Below are positions 17,621 to 25,517 of a DNA stretch of 64,000 nucleotides, piece after piece. The position numbers and the translations under genes are program-made. How positions within the stretch are numbered: position 1 is the first letter of the stretch; every line of letters starts with the position of its first letter. The stretch comes from Streptomyces sp. NBC_00094. Its GTDB lineage: Bacteria; Actinomycetota; Actinomycetes; Streptomycetales; Streptomycetaceae. The stretch covers positions 4,779,501 to 4,843,500 of the forward strand of contig NZ_JAPEMB010000001.1 in NCBI RefSeq assembly GCF_026343125.1. The letters run 5' to 3'. The notes below the pieces were generated by a model. That model saw only the letters and a program-made list of their open reading frames with translations, ran no database searches and was not told the DNA's origin.

Positions 17621-18009
17621 AGACCATCCTCAACGTCATATGGCTGATCCTCTGCGGATTCTGGATGTTCCTGGGCTACATGCTCGCGGGCGTCCTGCTC
17701 TGCATCACGATCATCGGCATCCCCTTCGGTCTCGCCGCGTTCCGCATCGGCATCTACGCCCTGTGGCCCTTCGGGTACACGGTCGTCGACCGTCGCGACG
17801 CGGGAGCCCCCTCCTGCGTCGGCAACGTGCTGTGGCTGATCCTCGCCGGCTGGTGGCTGGCCCTCGGCCACATCGTCACCGGCGTCGCCCTCTGCATCAC
17901 GATCATCGGCATCCCGCTCGGCATCGCGAACTTCAAGCTGATCCCGGTCTCGCTGCTGCCTCTCGGCAAGGAGATCGTCCCCACGGACCAGGCGTACGCG
18001 GCCCGCTGA
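17617..18009 (+). CDS. YccF-family small membrane protein
   Basis: A 130-residue, mostly hydrophobic protein, GTG start inside the htpX stop. It contains two copies of the YccF pattern: N-x-I/L-W-L-I-L-x-G near residues 6 and 68, each followed by LCITIIGIPxG (about 28-38 and 91-101). Four membrane helices are likely. The molecular role of the family is not established. Coupling to htpX and to the barstar-like gene suggests one transcription unit. Confidence 0.88.
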   Translation: MKTILNVIWLILCGFWMFLGYMLAGVLLCITIIGIPFGLAAFRIGIYALWPFGYTVVDRRDAGAPSCVGNVLWLILAGWWLALGHIVTGVALCITIIGIPLGIANFKLIPVSLLPLGKEIVPTDQAYAAR

Positions 18010-19061
18010 TGCGGCACCCCCGCTACGCGCTGGTGCCCGACGCGCGGACACCCGGCCCCGGCGCCCCCGGCCGTCACGTCCTGGCCCTCTGCACGGACGT
18101 GACGGGCCTCTTCGCCGAGCCCGCCCGCCCCGCCCGCGTCCGCTACGAGCTCCGCGGCTGCGAACCGCGCGGCGATCTCTCCCGGGCCGTCACCCAGGCG
18201 GTCGTGGAGGGCACCGCGCCGTTCGGCACGCTCGTCGTGGAGCTCCACGGCACGCCGTGGGCCCTCGCGGACACCCGGGTCCTCGGCATGCGCGGCGACG
18301 TCGTCACGGTCGAGGCGGCCGGCGAGCCGTACCGCGTCCACCACCCCGCCGACCCGGTCCCGTGCGGGAACCTGATCCGGGCGACCCCCGCCGTACCCGA
18401 GGAGCGGACCCACACCGACGTCACCTTCGTCGGCTGCGAACCGCGCGGCGAGCTCCGCGACGCCCTCGCGGCCGGCGCGGAGGAGTTCGGGGAGGTCCGC
18501 TACCAGGGCCTCACCCGGACCGGGAGCCGGCACCACGAGGGCGAGGCGGGCCGGATCACCGGCTGGGACCCCTCCGCCCGCCACCGCGGTCTCGTCGACC
18601 TCACCCTGTCCTTCCCCCGTACGCGCCTGGTGCCGCCCGAGACCGGCGCGATATGGGACCTGTTCTGGCACGACCGCCCCGCCGAGCCCGGCACCTGGCG
18701 GCGGTTCACCGGCGCGGCGCGCGGCGCGTGGCGGGACCGGGCCGCCGCCCACGGCTCGCACGGCGCCCCGGAGCTCGTCCCCGGTGCCACGTACCACCTC
18801 GACGGCACCGACGTGGTCGACGAGGACTCGTTCCACTGCGCGCTGGGGGAGGCCGTGCTCGGCCCCGGCCGCTGCTTCCGCGAGGCATCCGCCGGAGCGA
18901 TCGGCGAGGAGCTGGCCGGCGCCACCCTCGTCTGGCACCACGCCGATGTGGCCCGCGCCTGTCTCGGGACCCCGCCCTACGCCGCCGGGCACCGCCCGGC
19001 GACGTTCCAGGAGATCACCGACGCCCTCACGGCCGCGGGGGTGCGGGTCGTCCTCGGCTGA
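18009..19061 (+). CDS. Hypothetical protein with C-terminal barstar-like domain
   Basis: A 350-residue protein whose ATG overlaps the previous stop. The first 240 residues contain two similar stretches built around GCEPRGDL and GCEPRGEL (about residues 51 and 140), suggesting an internal duplication, with no enzyme motif I recognise. The last 90 residues (from about 262, TYHLDGTDVVDEDSFHCAL onward, ending FQEITDALTAAGVRVVL) resemble barstar, the barnase-type ribonuclease inhibitor, with the LDG start and the late LVWHHAD strand. Barstar-like domains usually neutralise a cognate RNase toxin; no barnase-like gene is visible nearby. Its last 35 bases overlap the end of the convergent permease gene. 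Confidence 0.7.
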   Translation: MRHPRYALVPDARTPGPGAPGRHVLALCTDVTGLFAEPARPARVRYELRGCEPRGDLSRAVTQAVVEGTAPFGTLVVELHGTPWALADTRVLGMRGDVVTVEAAGEPYRVHHPADPVPCGNLIRATPAVPEERTHTDVTFVGCEPRGELRDALAAGAEEFGEVRYQGLTRTGSRHHEGEAGRITGWDPSARHRGLVDLTLSFPRTRLVPPETGAIWDLFWHDRPAEPGTWRRFTGAARGAWRDRAAAHGSHGAPELVPGATYHLDGTDVVDEDSFHCALGEAVLGPGRCFREASAGAIGEELAGATLVWHHADVARACLGTPPYAAGHRPATFQEITDALTAAGVRVVLG

Positions 19062-20265
19062 CCGCCCACGCCACGACCCCCACCGCGAGGACCCCCGCCC
19101 CCGCGAGGACGGACCCCAGCGGCAGCGCGAAGGCGAGCACGGCGCACCCGGCGAACCCGAGCGCGGTGAGCGCCCTGACCCGCCCTCCCAGGGTCCAGGC
19201 GGAGGCGTTCGCGATCCCGTAGTAGACGAGCACACCGAAGGACGAGAAGCCGATCGCGCCCCGCACGTCCGCCGTCGCCGCCACCACGGCCACCAGCGCG
19301 CCCACGGCGAGCTCGGCCCGGTGCGGCACCTTGAAGCGGGGGTGCACGGCGGCGAGCCCGCTCGGCAGGTACCCGTCCCGCGCCATCGCCAGGGTCGTAC
19401 GGGACACCCCGAGGATCAGCGAGAGCAGCGAGCCGAGGGCCGCGACCGCCGCGCCCACCGTGACGAGCGGCACCAGCCACGTCGCGTCCGCCGCGCGGGC
19501 CGCGTCGGCGAGCGGCGCGGGGGAGTGGGCCAGGGCGGAGGGCCCCAGAACGCCGAGCACGCTCACCGCGACGGCCGCGTAGACGGCGAGCGTGATCCCG
19601 AGGGCCACCGGCACGGCCCGGGGGATCGTGCGGGCCGGATCGCGGACCTCCTCGCCGAGCGTGGCGATGCGCGCGTACCCCGCGAAAGCGAAGAAGAGCA
19701 AACCCGCGGCCTGGAAAACCGAGCCCGCGACGACCTCTCCGCCGAGCGTGAGCCGCGTCGCCTCACCGGCCCCGAAGGACACCACGGCCACACAGGCGAG
19801 GACGGCCAGGACCGTCGCCACGATGACCCGCGTGAGCAGCGCCGACTTCTGAACTCCCCGGTAGTTGACGGCCGTCAGGGCCACCACGGCGGCCACCGCC
19901 ACGGCGTGCGCCCGCTCCGGCCACAGGTACGCCCCGACCGTCAGCGCCATCGCCGCGCAGGAGGCCGTCTTGCCGACGACGAACGCCCAGCCGGCCAGAT
20001 ATCCCCAGAACGATCCGAGGCGTTCGCGACCGTACACATAGGTGCCGCCGGAGGCCGGGTAGAGGGCCGCGAGCCGGGCCGAGGCCATGGCGTTGGCGTA
20101 CGCGACGACGGCGGCGACCCCGAGCGCCAGGAGCAGCCCCGCCCCGGACCCGGCAGCACCGGCCGCCGGTCCGAGCACGACGAAGATCCCGGCCCCGACC
20201 ATCGAACCGAGCCCGATCACGACCGCGTCGAAGACGCCGAGCGACCGGCGCAGTTCCTCTGCCAT
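19027..20265 (-). CDS. Amino-acid permease, APC superfamily
   Basis: A 412-residue protein from the ATG at 20265. The opening MAEELRRSLGVFDAVVIGLG with SMVGAGIFVVLGPAAG in the first helix is the APC substrate/sodium-site signature, and ASGGTYVYGRERLG follows after helix 2. About twelve membrane helices can be traced. It probably imports or exchanges an amino acid or amine; specificity is not readable. The 3' end overlaps the end of the convergent barstar-like gene by 35 bases. Confidence 0.9.
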   Translation of the reverse strand: MAEELRRSLGVFDAVVIGLGSMVGAGIFVVLGPAAGAAGSGAGLLLALGVAAVVAYANAMASARLAALYPASGGTYVYGRERLGSFWGYLAGWAFVVGKTASCAAMALTVGAYLWPERAHAVAVAAVVALTAVNYRGVQKSALLTRVIVATVLAVLACVAVVSFGAGEATRLTLGGEVVAGSVFQAAGLLFFAFAGYARIATLGEEVRDPARTIPRAVPVALGITLAVYAAVAVSVLGVLGPSALAHSPAPLADAARAADATWLVPLVTVGAAVAALGSLLSLILGVSRTTLAMARDGYLPSGLAAVHPRFKVPHRAELAVGALVAVVAATADVRGAIGFSSFGVLVYYGIANASAWTLGGRVRALTALGFAGCAVLAFALPLGSVLAGAGVLAVGVVAWAVSRGRPAPPRP

Positions 20266-20270
20266 ACGGG

Positions 20271-20921
20271 TCAGCCTAGGGGCCTGTCCGCCCACCCGGT
20301 CTCCCGCAGGGTGATGTTGAGCCGTCCGACCAGACCGAGCGCCGGATCGGCCGTCCCCGGGTACACGATGGGCACGCCGTGGTGCACCCACCGCGAAGCC
20401 CCGCCGAAAACAAAAAGATCACCGGAGGTCAGATCGACGTCCCGATAGGGCCGTCCACGGTTCTCCGCGTTCCCGAACCGGAAGACGCACCGGTCCCCGA
20501 GACTCAACGACACGACGGGGGCACCGGACCGCTCCTCCTTGTCCTGGTGCATGCCCATCCGCGCGCCGGGCCCGTAGAAGTTCACCAGCGCCGTGTCCGG
20601 CGCGAACCCCCCGAACCCGCCACCCTCCCCGTACGCCTCGACGAGCGCCTCCCGCCCCAACGCGACCAGCCAGCCGGGCAGTTCGACACCGACCGTGTCG
20701 AGATAGCGGTACGGCTCCCACTGCCGCCCCAGGCACAGCGACCGCACCGACATGACGCCCCCGCCCGGCAGCACGGTCCGCCGGTACGACACGGGTCCGC
20801 GCCCCCACTCCCGGCAGGCGTCCACCAGCTCCCGCTGCCGCGCGAGCGGAAGCCACCCGGGCACATGGACGGCCCCGGGCGCGACGTCGGCCCGCTCGCG
20901 CGGAAAGAGCCCCTCGCTCAC
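20271..20921 (-). CDS. alkB: Alpha-ketoglutarate-dependent DNA dioxygenase AlkB
   Basis: A 216-residue protein started by GTG at 20921 in a GTGA overlap with the upstream methyltransferase gene. The Fe(II) site is H125-x-D127 (GMHQDKEER) with the distal histidine in SRWVHHG (H180 or H181). The 2-oxoglutarate-binding pattern RLNITLRETG (R200, R206) is present, as is NFYGPGARMGMH. AlkB removes methyl groups from 1-methyladenine and 3-methylcytosine by oxidation. Direct translational coupling to an O6-alkylguanine methyltransferase makes this a small alkylation-repair operon. Confidence 0.95.
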   Translation of the reverse strand: MSEGLFPRERADVAPGAVHVPGWLPLARQRELVDACREWGRGPVSYRRTVLPGGGVMSVRSLCLGRQWEPYRYLDTVGVELPGWLVALGREALVEAYGEGGGFGGFAPDTALVNFYGPGARMGMHQDKEERSGAPVVSLSLGDRCVFRFGNAENRGRPYRDVDLTSGDLFVFGGASRWVHHGVPIVYPGTADPALGLVGRLNITLRETGWADRPLG

Positions 20922-21433
20922 ACGGAACCCGCACGGCCCGCCGGCGCGCCCTCGAGCCCCAGCAGCCGCTCTTTCCGCTCAAGACCGGCGGCGTACCCGC
21001 GCAGGCTCCCGTCGGCCCCGATCACCCGGTGACAGGGCCGCACCACGAGCAGCGGATTGCGCCCGATCGCGGTGCCCACGGCCCGCACCCCGGCCCCGGA
21101 CGAGCCGACGAGCCGGGCGACGTCCCCGTAGGAGACGGTGGTGCCGTACGGGATCTCCTCCAGGGCCCGCCAGACGCGCCGCTGGAACTCCGTACCGACA
21201 CTCGGGTCGTACGGGACGTCGAACCGGTCCCGCTCACCGGCGAAGTACTCGCCGAGCTGCCGGGCGACCTCCTCGAACGCCCCGGGCGCGCAGGTCCAGC
21301 CGTCCTCGACCTCGACGCCGCCCTTCTGTCCCGGCAGGGACAGCGAGCGGAGCACGGCACGGCCCCCTTCGGCGAGCTGTCCGACCAGCAGCATCTCGCC
21401 CAGGGGGCCGTCGACGTACGCGTACACGGTCAT
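20918..21433 (-). CDS. ogt: Methylated-DNA--protein-cysteine methyltransferase
   Basis: A 171-residue protein from the ATG at 21433 with GAGAGG eight bases upstream. The active-site motif is VVRPCHRVIG with acceptor Cys134; the preceding helix-turn-helix (about 95-125, GTTVSYGDVARLVG) holds the DNA, with R117/R125-type arginine finger region GVRAVGTAIGRNP. It repairs O6-methylguanine by irreversible transfer of the alkyl group to itself. It is the first gene of the two-gene repair operon with alkB. Confidence 0.95.
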   Translation of the reverse strand: MTVYAYVDGPLGEMLLVGQLAEGGRAVLRSLSLPGQKGGVEVEDGWTCAPGAFEEVARQLGEYFAGERDRFDVPYDPSVGTEFQRRVWRALEEIPYGTTVSYGDVARLVGSSGAGVRAVGTAIGRNPLLVVRPCHRVIGADGSLRGYAAGLERKERLLGLEGAPAGRAGSV

Positions 21434-21528
21434 GGCTGGATCCTCTCCCCGCACGGGTCTTCCACGATCCAGTGTGCGGGGCCCGCCGACACTCGGTCCG
21501 GCGGTTTTCGGACGTCGGCCTCGACGGG

Positions 21529-22020
21529 TCAGCGGTAGTTCACGTACTGGAGGGCGAAGTCGAAGTCCTTGCCCTTGAGCAGCGCCTGCACGGCCTGCAG
21601 GTCGTCCCGGCTCTTCGAGCTGACGCGCAGCTCGTCGCCCTGGACCTGCGCCTTGACGCCCTTGGGGCCCTCGTCCCGGATGGCCTTCGCGACCTTCTTG
21701 GCGTTCTCCTGCGAGATGCCCTCGACGACCGACGCGAAGAGCTTGTACTCCTTGCCGGACAGCTGCGGCTCACCCTCGACGTCCAGCGACTTCAGCGAGA
21801 TCCCGCGCTTGATCAGCTTGGACTGGAAGATGTCGAGGATCGCCATGACGCGCTCCTCGCCGTTCGCCTGCATCAGGATCTTCTCGCCGGACCAGGAGAT
21901 CGAGGCGTTGGTGCCCTTGAAGTCGTAACGCTGGGAGATCTCCTTGACGGCCTGGTTGAGGGCGTTGTCGACCTCCTGCCGCTCGACCTTGGACACGATG
22001 TCGAAACTGGAGTCGGCCAT
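21529..22020 (-). CDS. YajQ-family nucleotide-binding protein
   Basis: A 163-residue protein beginning MADSSFDIVSKVERQEVDNA, ending in DFALQYVNYR, with KGTNASISWSGEKI and IKRGISLKSLD between: full-length YajQ/UPF0234. The family adopts two ferredoxin-like domains; some members bind cyclic di-GMP or other nucleotides. The biological role in actinobacteria is not settled. It is transcribed alone, divergent from tRNA-Tyr. Confidence 0.95.
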   Translation of the reverse strand: MADSSFDIVSKVERQEVDNALNQAVKEISQRYDFKGTNASISWSGEKILMQANGEERVMAILDIFQSKLIKRGISLKSLDVEGEPQLSGKEYKLFASVVEGISQENAKKVAKAIRDEGPKGVKAQVQGDELRVSSKSRDDLQAVQALLKGKDFDFALQYVNYR

Positions 22021-22189
22021 GACTCGTGGCTCCTTGTTCGGATGCTGTGGGGTACAGCCCAAAGCCTAGGGGGTTCACCGCGCCCCGAACGGCTGATCAA
22101 TCCGGTGGCGAAGCACCCCCCGGGATCAGGTATTGTTTACGTCGTTGCCACGGAACACCGCGAAAGCGGCTCCACGGCAGCGATCTCAT

Positions 22190-22271
22190 GGCGATGTGCC
22201 CGAGTGGCCAATGGGAGCGGACTGTAAATCCGTCGGCTTAGCCTACCCAGGTTCGAATCCTGGCGTCGCCA
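22190..22271 (+). tRNA. tRNA-Tyr(GTA)
   Basis: The acceptor arm GGCGATG pairs with CGTCGCC (one G-T pair). The anticodon loop reads CTGTAAA with anticodon GTA. A long variable arm, as expected for bacterial tRNA-Tyr, precedes the T arm GGTTCGAATCC. CCA is not encoded. From recalled literature, the SLP1 element of S. coelicolor integrates into a tRNA-Tyr gene; here no element is inserted in it. Confidence 0.97.
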
Positions 22272-22277
22272 CGTGAA

Positions 22278-22309
22278 GAAGGTCCCCGGTGCTTGCACCG
22301 GGGACCTTC
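22278..22309 (+). terminator. Hairpin terminator after tRNA-Tyr
   Basis: A 14-bp perfect stem with a CTTG loop, seven bases after the tRNA. The downstream sequence is only mildly T-rich. It also lies beyond the 3' end of the convergent NAD(P)-binding gene, so it may stop transcription from both sides. Confidence 0.75.
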
Positions 22310-22337
22310 ACTCGTTTCCGGACCTTGTGGCGCCGGG

Positions 22338-22994
22338 TCAGTTTCCGGCCACGTCCTTCACCGCGACCGAGAGCGGCGTCGAGCCGCTGACCAGCTCCAG
22401 GGTCAGGCCCGCGGTCGCCGGCGTGTCGAGGAGTTCCGCGAGGACCGCGGCCACGTCGTCGCGGGGGACCATGCCGCGGCCCGTGTGGGCCTCCAGCCGG
22501 ACCAGGCCCGTGCCCGCGTCGTTCGTCAGGGAACCCGGGCGCAGGATCGTCCACTCCAGGGCCGTACGGGAGCGGACCGCGTCGTCGGCGGCCCCCTTGG
22601 CCCGGAGGTACGCGTCGAAGACCTCGTCGCCCGCGTGCGCCGCGTCCGCGCCCATCGAGGAGACGACCACGTAGCGCCGTACGCCCGCCCGCTCCGCCGC
22701 GTCCGCGAAGAGCACCGCGGCCGCGCGGTCCACGGTGTCCTTGCGGCCCACCGAACTCCCCGGCCCGGCGCCCGCCGCGAAGACCGCCGCGTCGGCGCCC
22801 TGCAGGACCGCCGCGACCATCTCCACCGACGCCGTCTCCAGGTCCAGGACGACCGGCTCGGCGCCCGCCTCCCGTAGGTCGTCGCCCTGCTCGTGCCGGC
22901 GGATGATCCCCGCCACCTCGTGCCCGCCCGCCGAGAGCAGCCTCTCCAGGCGCAGGGCGATCTGTCCGTGTCCTCCAGCGATGACGATGCGCAT
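22338..22994 (-). CDS. NAD(P)-binding protein of the atypical SDR family
   Basis: A 218-residue protein from the ATG at 22994, beginning MRIVIAGGHGQIALRLERLL, the nucleotide-binding glycine motif of NAD(P)H-binding (YhfK/NmrA-like) short-chain dehydrogenase-fold proteins. VVVSSMGAD and the downstream YLRAKGAADDAV segment match this group. Some members are sugar epimerases or redox-sensing regulators; the substrate is unknown. Only two bases separate it from the upstream amidohydrolase-like gene, so the pair is an operon. Confidence 0.9.
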   Translation of the reverse strand: MRIVIAGGHGQIALRLERLLSAGGHEVAGIIRRHEQGDDLREAGAEPVVLDLETASVEMVAAVLQGADAAVFAAGAGPGSSVGRKDTVDRAAAVLFADAAERAGVRRYVVVSSMGADAAHAGDEVFDAYLRAKGAADDAVRSRTALEWTILRPGSLTNDAGTGLVRLEAHTGRGMVPRDDVAAVLAELLDTPATAGLTLELVSGSTPLSVAVKDVAGN

Positions 22995-22996
22995 AC

Positions 22997-24280
22997 TCAC
23001 GACCGTACGACGGGACCGGCCGGAGGGCTTCCCGGCTCGGGCGGCCGCTCCGGCCGCGCCTGCCTGGGCAGGTCCAGGGCGGCCGCCGAGTCGCAGTACT
23101 CCCGCACCGCGCTCGTCCGGGCCACCACCCGCCCCCGGTGCACCACGATCCGGCTGTACGCGAGGGACAGCACGCCCGCGAGCCGCTCGCCGCGCACCGC
23201 GAGCAGCTCCGCCGGGAAGCCCGCCTCCACCCGTACCTCCGGCAGCCCCATCGCCGTCCGCGCCTCCGCGCTCACCGCCGCGTACGCCTCCTGGGGCGGC
23301 AGGCCGCCGAGCGAGGCGAGCAGGTAGGCCGCCTCCAGCGGGTCCCCCCGCCCGACCGGGTTGGACACGTCCCGCAGCGACCCGCTGCCCGCCGCGACAC
23401 GCACCCCGGCCGCCCGCAGCAGCCGGACGGGCGCCGCGCCGCGCAGCTCCGTACCGCCGCAGCCGCCCTGCGGCAGGCACATCACCGTCACGCCGGCCGC
23501 CGCCAGCTGGTCCGCCGCCCGCCGCGCCACGTCGGCGGGGAGCCGGCCGAGCCCGCCGCACGGCCCGATCGTCACCCCGGGTCGCAGGCCGCCGGCCATC
23601 GCCGCGAGCCGGGCGAGCCGGGCCGGGTCGTCCCCGTCGGTGTGCAGGTCGACCGGGCAGCCGTGCTCGGCCGCGACCTCCAGGACCGCCTCCACGTAGC
23701 CGGCCGGGTCGGGGTCGAGGTCCGGGCAGCCGCCGACCACACCGGCGCCCATCTTCACCGCGTCCCGCAGCATCGCGAGCCCGTCCGCGCCCGCGACGCC
23801 GGTGAGGAGCCGGGGAACGGCGACGGCCGTCAGGTCGGCGAGGCCGCGCAGCGAGCGCCGGGCCTGCAGCACGGCTTCGAGGGGCCCGAGCCCCTGCACG
23901 TCGCCGATCCGCACGTGCGCGCGCAGCGCGGTCGCGCCGTGGCCGAGCTGGAGCAGCGCGGCCTCGGTGGCCCGCCGCTGCACCTCCTCGGGGGCGTACG
24001 AGACGGGGCCGGGGGTGTCGGCGGAGAGGGCGGTGTCGGCGTGGGCGTGGGGTTCGGCGGCGGCGGGCAGCAGCAGATAGCCGGCGAGGTCGACGCGGGA
24101 GCCGCCGACGGCGCCGAGGCTGCCGGCGGTGCCCACGGCCTCGATCCGCCCGCCGACGAGCCGTACGTCCACGGTCCGGCCGTCGGTGAGGCGCGCGTGG
24201 GAGAGCAGGAGCGAGGTCGAGTCGGCTGTGGTGGCGGCTCCGTCCTCGGGCGGCTGGGGCTGCTTGCTGTCGGCTGCCAT
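22997..24280 (-). CDS. Amidohydrolase-superfamily protein, probably catalytically degenerate
   Basis: A 427-residue protein from the ATG at 24280 behind GAGGAG. The overall layout matches cytosine-deaminase-type amidohydrolases: a beta-sandwich start, the metal motif PHAHAD (about residue 78), then DLHTDGDD, GPCGGLG and GSGSLRDVSNPVGRGDPLE. In active cytosine deaminases the corresponding places read H-x-D-E, S-H-x-x-x-L-G and G-[SH]-D. Here the catalytic Glu is Gly, the metal-binding His is Pro and the metal-binding Asp is Gly, so only the HxH and one further His remain. I infer a pseudoenzyme that kept its fold. It is co-transcribed with the NAD(P)-binding gene. Confidence 0.85.
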   Translation of the reverse strand: MAADSKQPQPPEDGAATTADSTSLLLSHARLTDGRTVDVRLVGGRIEAVGTAGSLGAVGGSRVDLAGYLLLPAAAEPHAHADTALSADTPGPVSYAPEEVQRRATEAALLQLGHGATALRAHVRIGDVQGLGPLEAVLQARRSLRGLADLTAVAVPRLLTGVAGADGLAMLRDAVKMGAGVVGGCPDLDPDPAGYVEAVLEVAAEHGCPVDLHTDGDDPARLARLAAMAGGLRPGVTIGPCGGLGRLPADVARRAADQLAAAGVTVMCLPQGGCGGTELRGAAPVRLLRAAGVRVAAGSGSLRDVSNPVGRGDPLEAAYLLASLGGLPPQEAYAAVSAEARTAMGLPEVRVEAGFPAELLAVRGERLAGVLSLAYSRIVVHRGRVVARTSAVREYCDSAAALDLPRQARPERPPEPGSPPAGPVVRS

Positions 24281-24444
24281 CGGCTCCTCAAGGCTCCTCA
24301 AGATCAAGATCGCGCAAGGTGGGGCCGAGCCTAGGGGCGCTCGGACCGACCTTCGAGGAGGAGGGCAATAGTCGTACCGATGAGTCCACGAGTGGCGTAC
24401 GTGACGCCTGGTGAGGGCCGTCGCGGCGCCCCGGGGAATCGGAT

Positions 24445-24474
24445 TTGGGTGATGGGCGGGAGACCGTGTAATGT
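24445..24474 (+). promoter_or_regulatory. Likely promoter of tRNA-Thr / tRNA-Met / rpmG
   Basis: A -35-like TTGGGT at 24445-24450 and a -10-like TAATGT at 24469-24474 are separated by 18 bases, ending 11 bases before tRNA-Thr. This fits a housekeeping sigma promoter for a stable-RNA transcript. Confidence 0.6.
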
Positions 24475-24485
24475 CTTCCTCGCTC

Positions 24486-24558
24486 GCCCCAATAGCTCAG
24501 TCGGTAGAGCGTCTCCATGGTAAGGAGAAGGTCTACGGTTCGATTCCGTATTGGGGCT
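24486..24558 (+). tRNA. tRNA-Thr(GGT)
   Basis: A 73-base gene with a perfect acceptor stem (GCCCCAA / TTGGGGC) and anticodon GGT in the loop of stem CTCC/GGAG. The T loop is GGTTCGATTCC. CCA is not encoded. A UUCG-capped hairpin (CCCGCC TTCG GGCGGG, 24573-24588) follows before tRNA-Met and may mark RNA processing rather than termination. Confidence 0.97.
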
Positions 24559-24602
24559 CTGGTGAGAAGGACCCCGCCTTCGGGCGGGATCCAGATCATC
24601 AA

Positions 24603-24675
24603 AGCGGTGTAGCTCAGATGGTAGAGCAAGCGGCTCATAATCGCTGTGTCACCGGTTCAAGTCCGGTCACCGCTA
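24603..24675 (+). tRNA. tRNA-Met(CAT), elongator type
   Basis: A 73-base gene; acceptor AGCGGTG pairs with CACCGCT, anticodon CAT. The paired first base (A-T at the top of the acceptor stem) argues for an elongator and against the initiator tRNA, which has a mismatch there. Confidence 0.95.
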
Positions 24676-24761
24676 CACACGGTAGCCGATTGTGGGGTCG
24701 GTCCTTCGATCGGCTACTCTTTTATGCGTTCATCCGTCCCATCCGTCCAAGGAGCACTCAC

Positions 24762-24926
24762 GTGGCTGCCACCGACGTCCGCCCGAAGATCACGCTGGCC
24801 TGCGTGGAGTGCAAGGAGCGGAACTACATCACCAAGAAGAACCGGCGTAACAACCCGGATCGTATGGAGATGAAGAAGCACTGCCCCCGCTGCAACTCGC
24901 ACACTGCGCACCGCGAGACGCGTTAA
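24762..24926 (+). CDS. rpmG: 50S ribosomal protein L33
   Basis: A 54-residue protein, GTG start at 24762 with AAGGAG eight bases before. It carries two CxxC pairs (CVEC and CPRC), so it is the zinc-binding paralogue, in contrast to the zinc-free L33 many Streptomyces also encode. Transcribed from the tRNA promoter or its own, ahead of the MaoC dehydratase pair, as in mycobacteria. Confidence 0.97.
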   Translation: MAATDVRPKITLACVECKERNYITKKNRRNNPDRMEMKKHCPRCNSHTAHRETR

Positions 24927-24936
24927 TCAGGCTCGT

Positions 24937-24972
24937 ACACGAGGCCGTCCCCACCAGGGGGCGGCCTCGTGT
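24937..24972 (+). terminator. Terminator after rpmG
   Basis: An 11-bp stem (ACACGAGGCCG with its complement) around a 14-base loop, followed by CGTTTGTC. It lies directly after the rpmG stop. A short tandem run of ATCGGCAA-type units (about 24998-25040) fills the space to the next gene. Confidence 0.75.
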
Positions 24973-25062
24973 CGTTTGTCCGCGCGATCGGCGACACCGG
25001 CGCGATCGGCAAGACCGGCAACATCGGCAACATCGGCAATGAATCCAGGAGGTATCGAGTCC

Positions 25063-25515
25063 ATGGCGCTCGACCAGTCCTTCGTGGGCCGGACCTATCC
25101 GCCCACCACGCCCTACGAGGTCGGCCGCGAGAAGATCCGCGAGTTCGCCGAGGCGATCGGTGACGCCAATACCGCGTACACCGACATCGAGGCGGCCAAG
25201 GCGCTCGGGCACTCCGATGTGATCGCCCCGCCCACGTTCGTGTTCGCCATCACGTTCAAGGCGGCGGGCGCCGTCATCGAGGACCCGCAGCTCGGCCTCG
25301 ACTACAGCCGCGTGGTCCACGGCGACCAGAAGTTCGCCTACACCCGGCCCGTACGCGCCGGGGACCGGCTCTCGGTCACCTCCACCATCGAGGCGATCAA
25401 GTCCCTCGCGGGCAACGACATCCTGGACATCCGCGGCGAGGTCCACGACGCCTCCGGCGAGCACGTCGTGACCGCCTGGACGAAGCTCGTCTCCCGCGCA
25501 CCCGAGGGGGCCTGA
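25063..25515 (+). CDS. MaoC-family dehydratase N-terminal protein, HadA-like
   Basis: A 150-residue protein whose ATG follows a near-perfect AGGAGGT. It has the hot-dog fold of the FAS1/MaoC dehydratase group (PPTTPYEVGREKIREFAEAI; PTFVFAITF). Like mycobacterial HadA it lacks the catalytic Asp-His pair, which is supplied by the partner next door. The gene order rpmG-this-HadB-like-murB is the counterpart of the mycobacterial rpmG2-hadABC locus, where the heterodimer dehydrates beta-hydroxyacyl-ACP in fatty-acid elongation; a comparable role here is inferred, not shown. Confidence 0.88.
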   Translation: MALDQSFVGRTYPPTTPYEVGREKIREFAEAIGDANTAYTDIEAAKALGHSDVIAPPTFVFAITFKAAGAVIEDPQLGLDYSRVVHGDQKFAYTRPVRAGDRLSVTSTIEAIKSLAGNDILDIRGEVHDASGEHVVTAWTKLVSRAPEGA

Positions 25516-25517
25516 CC

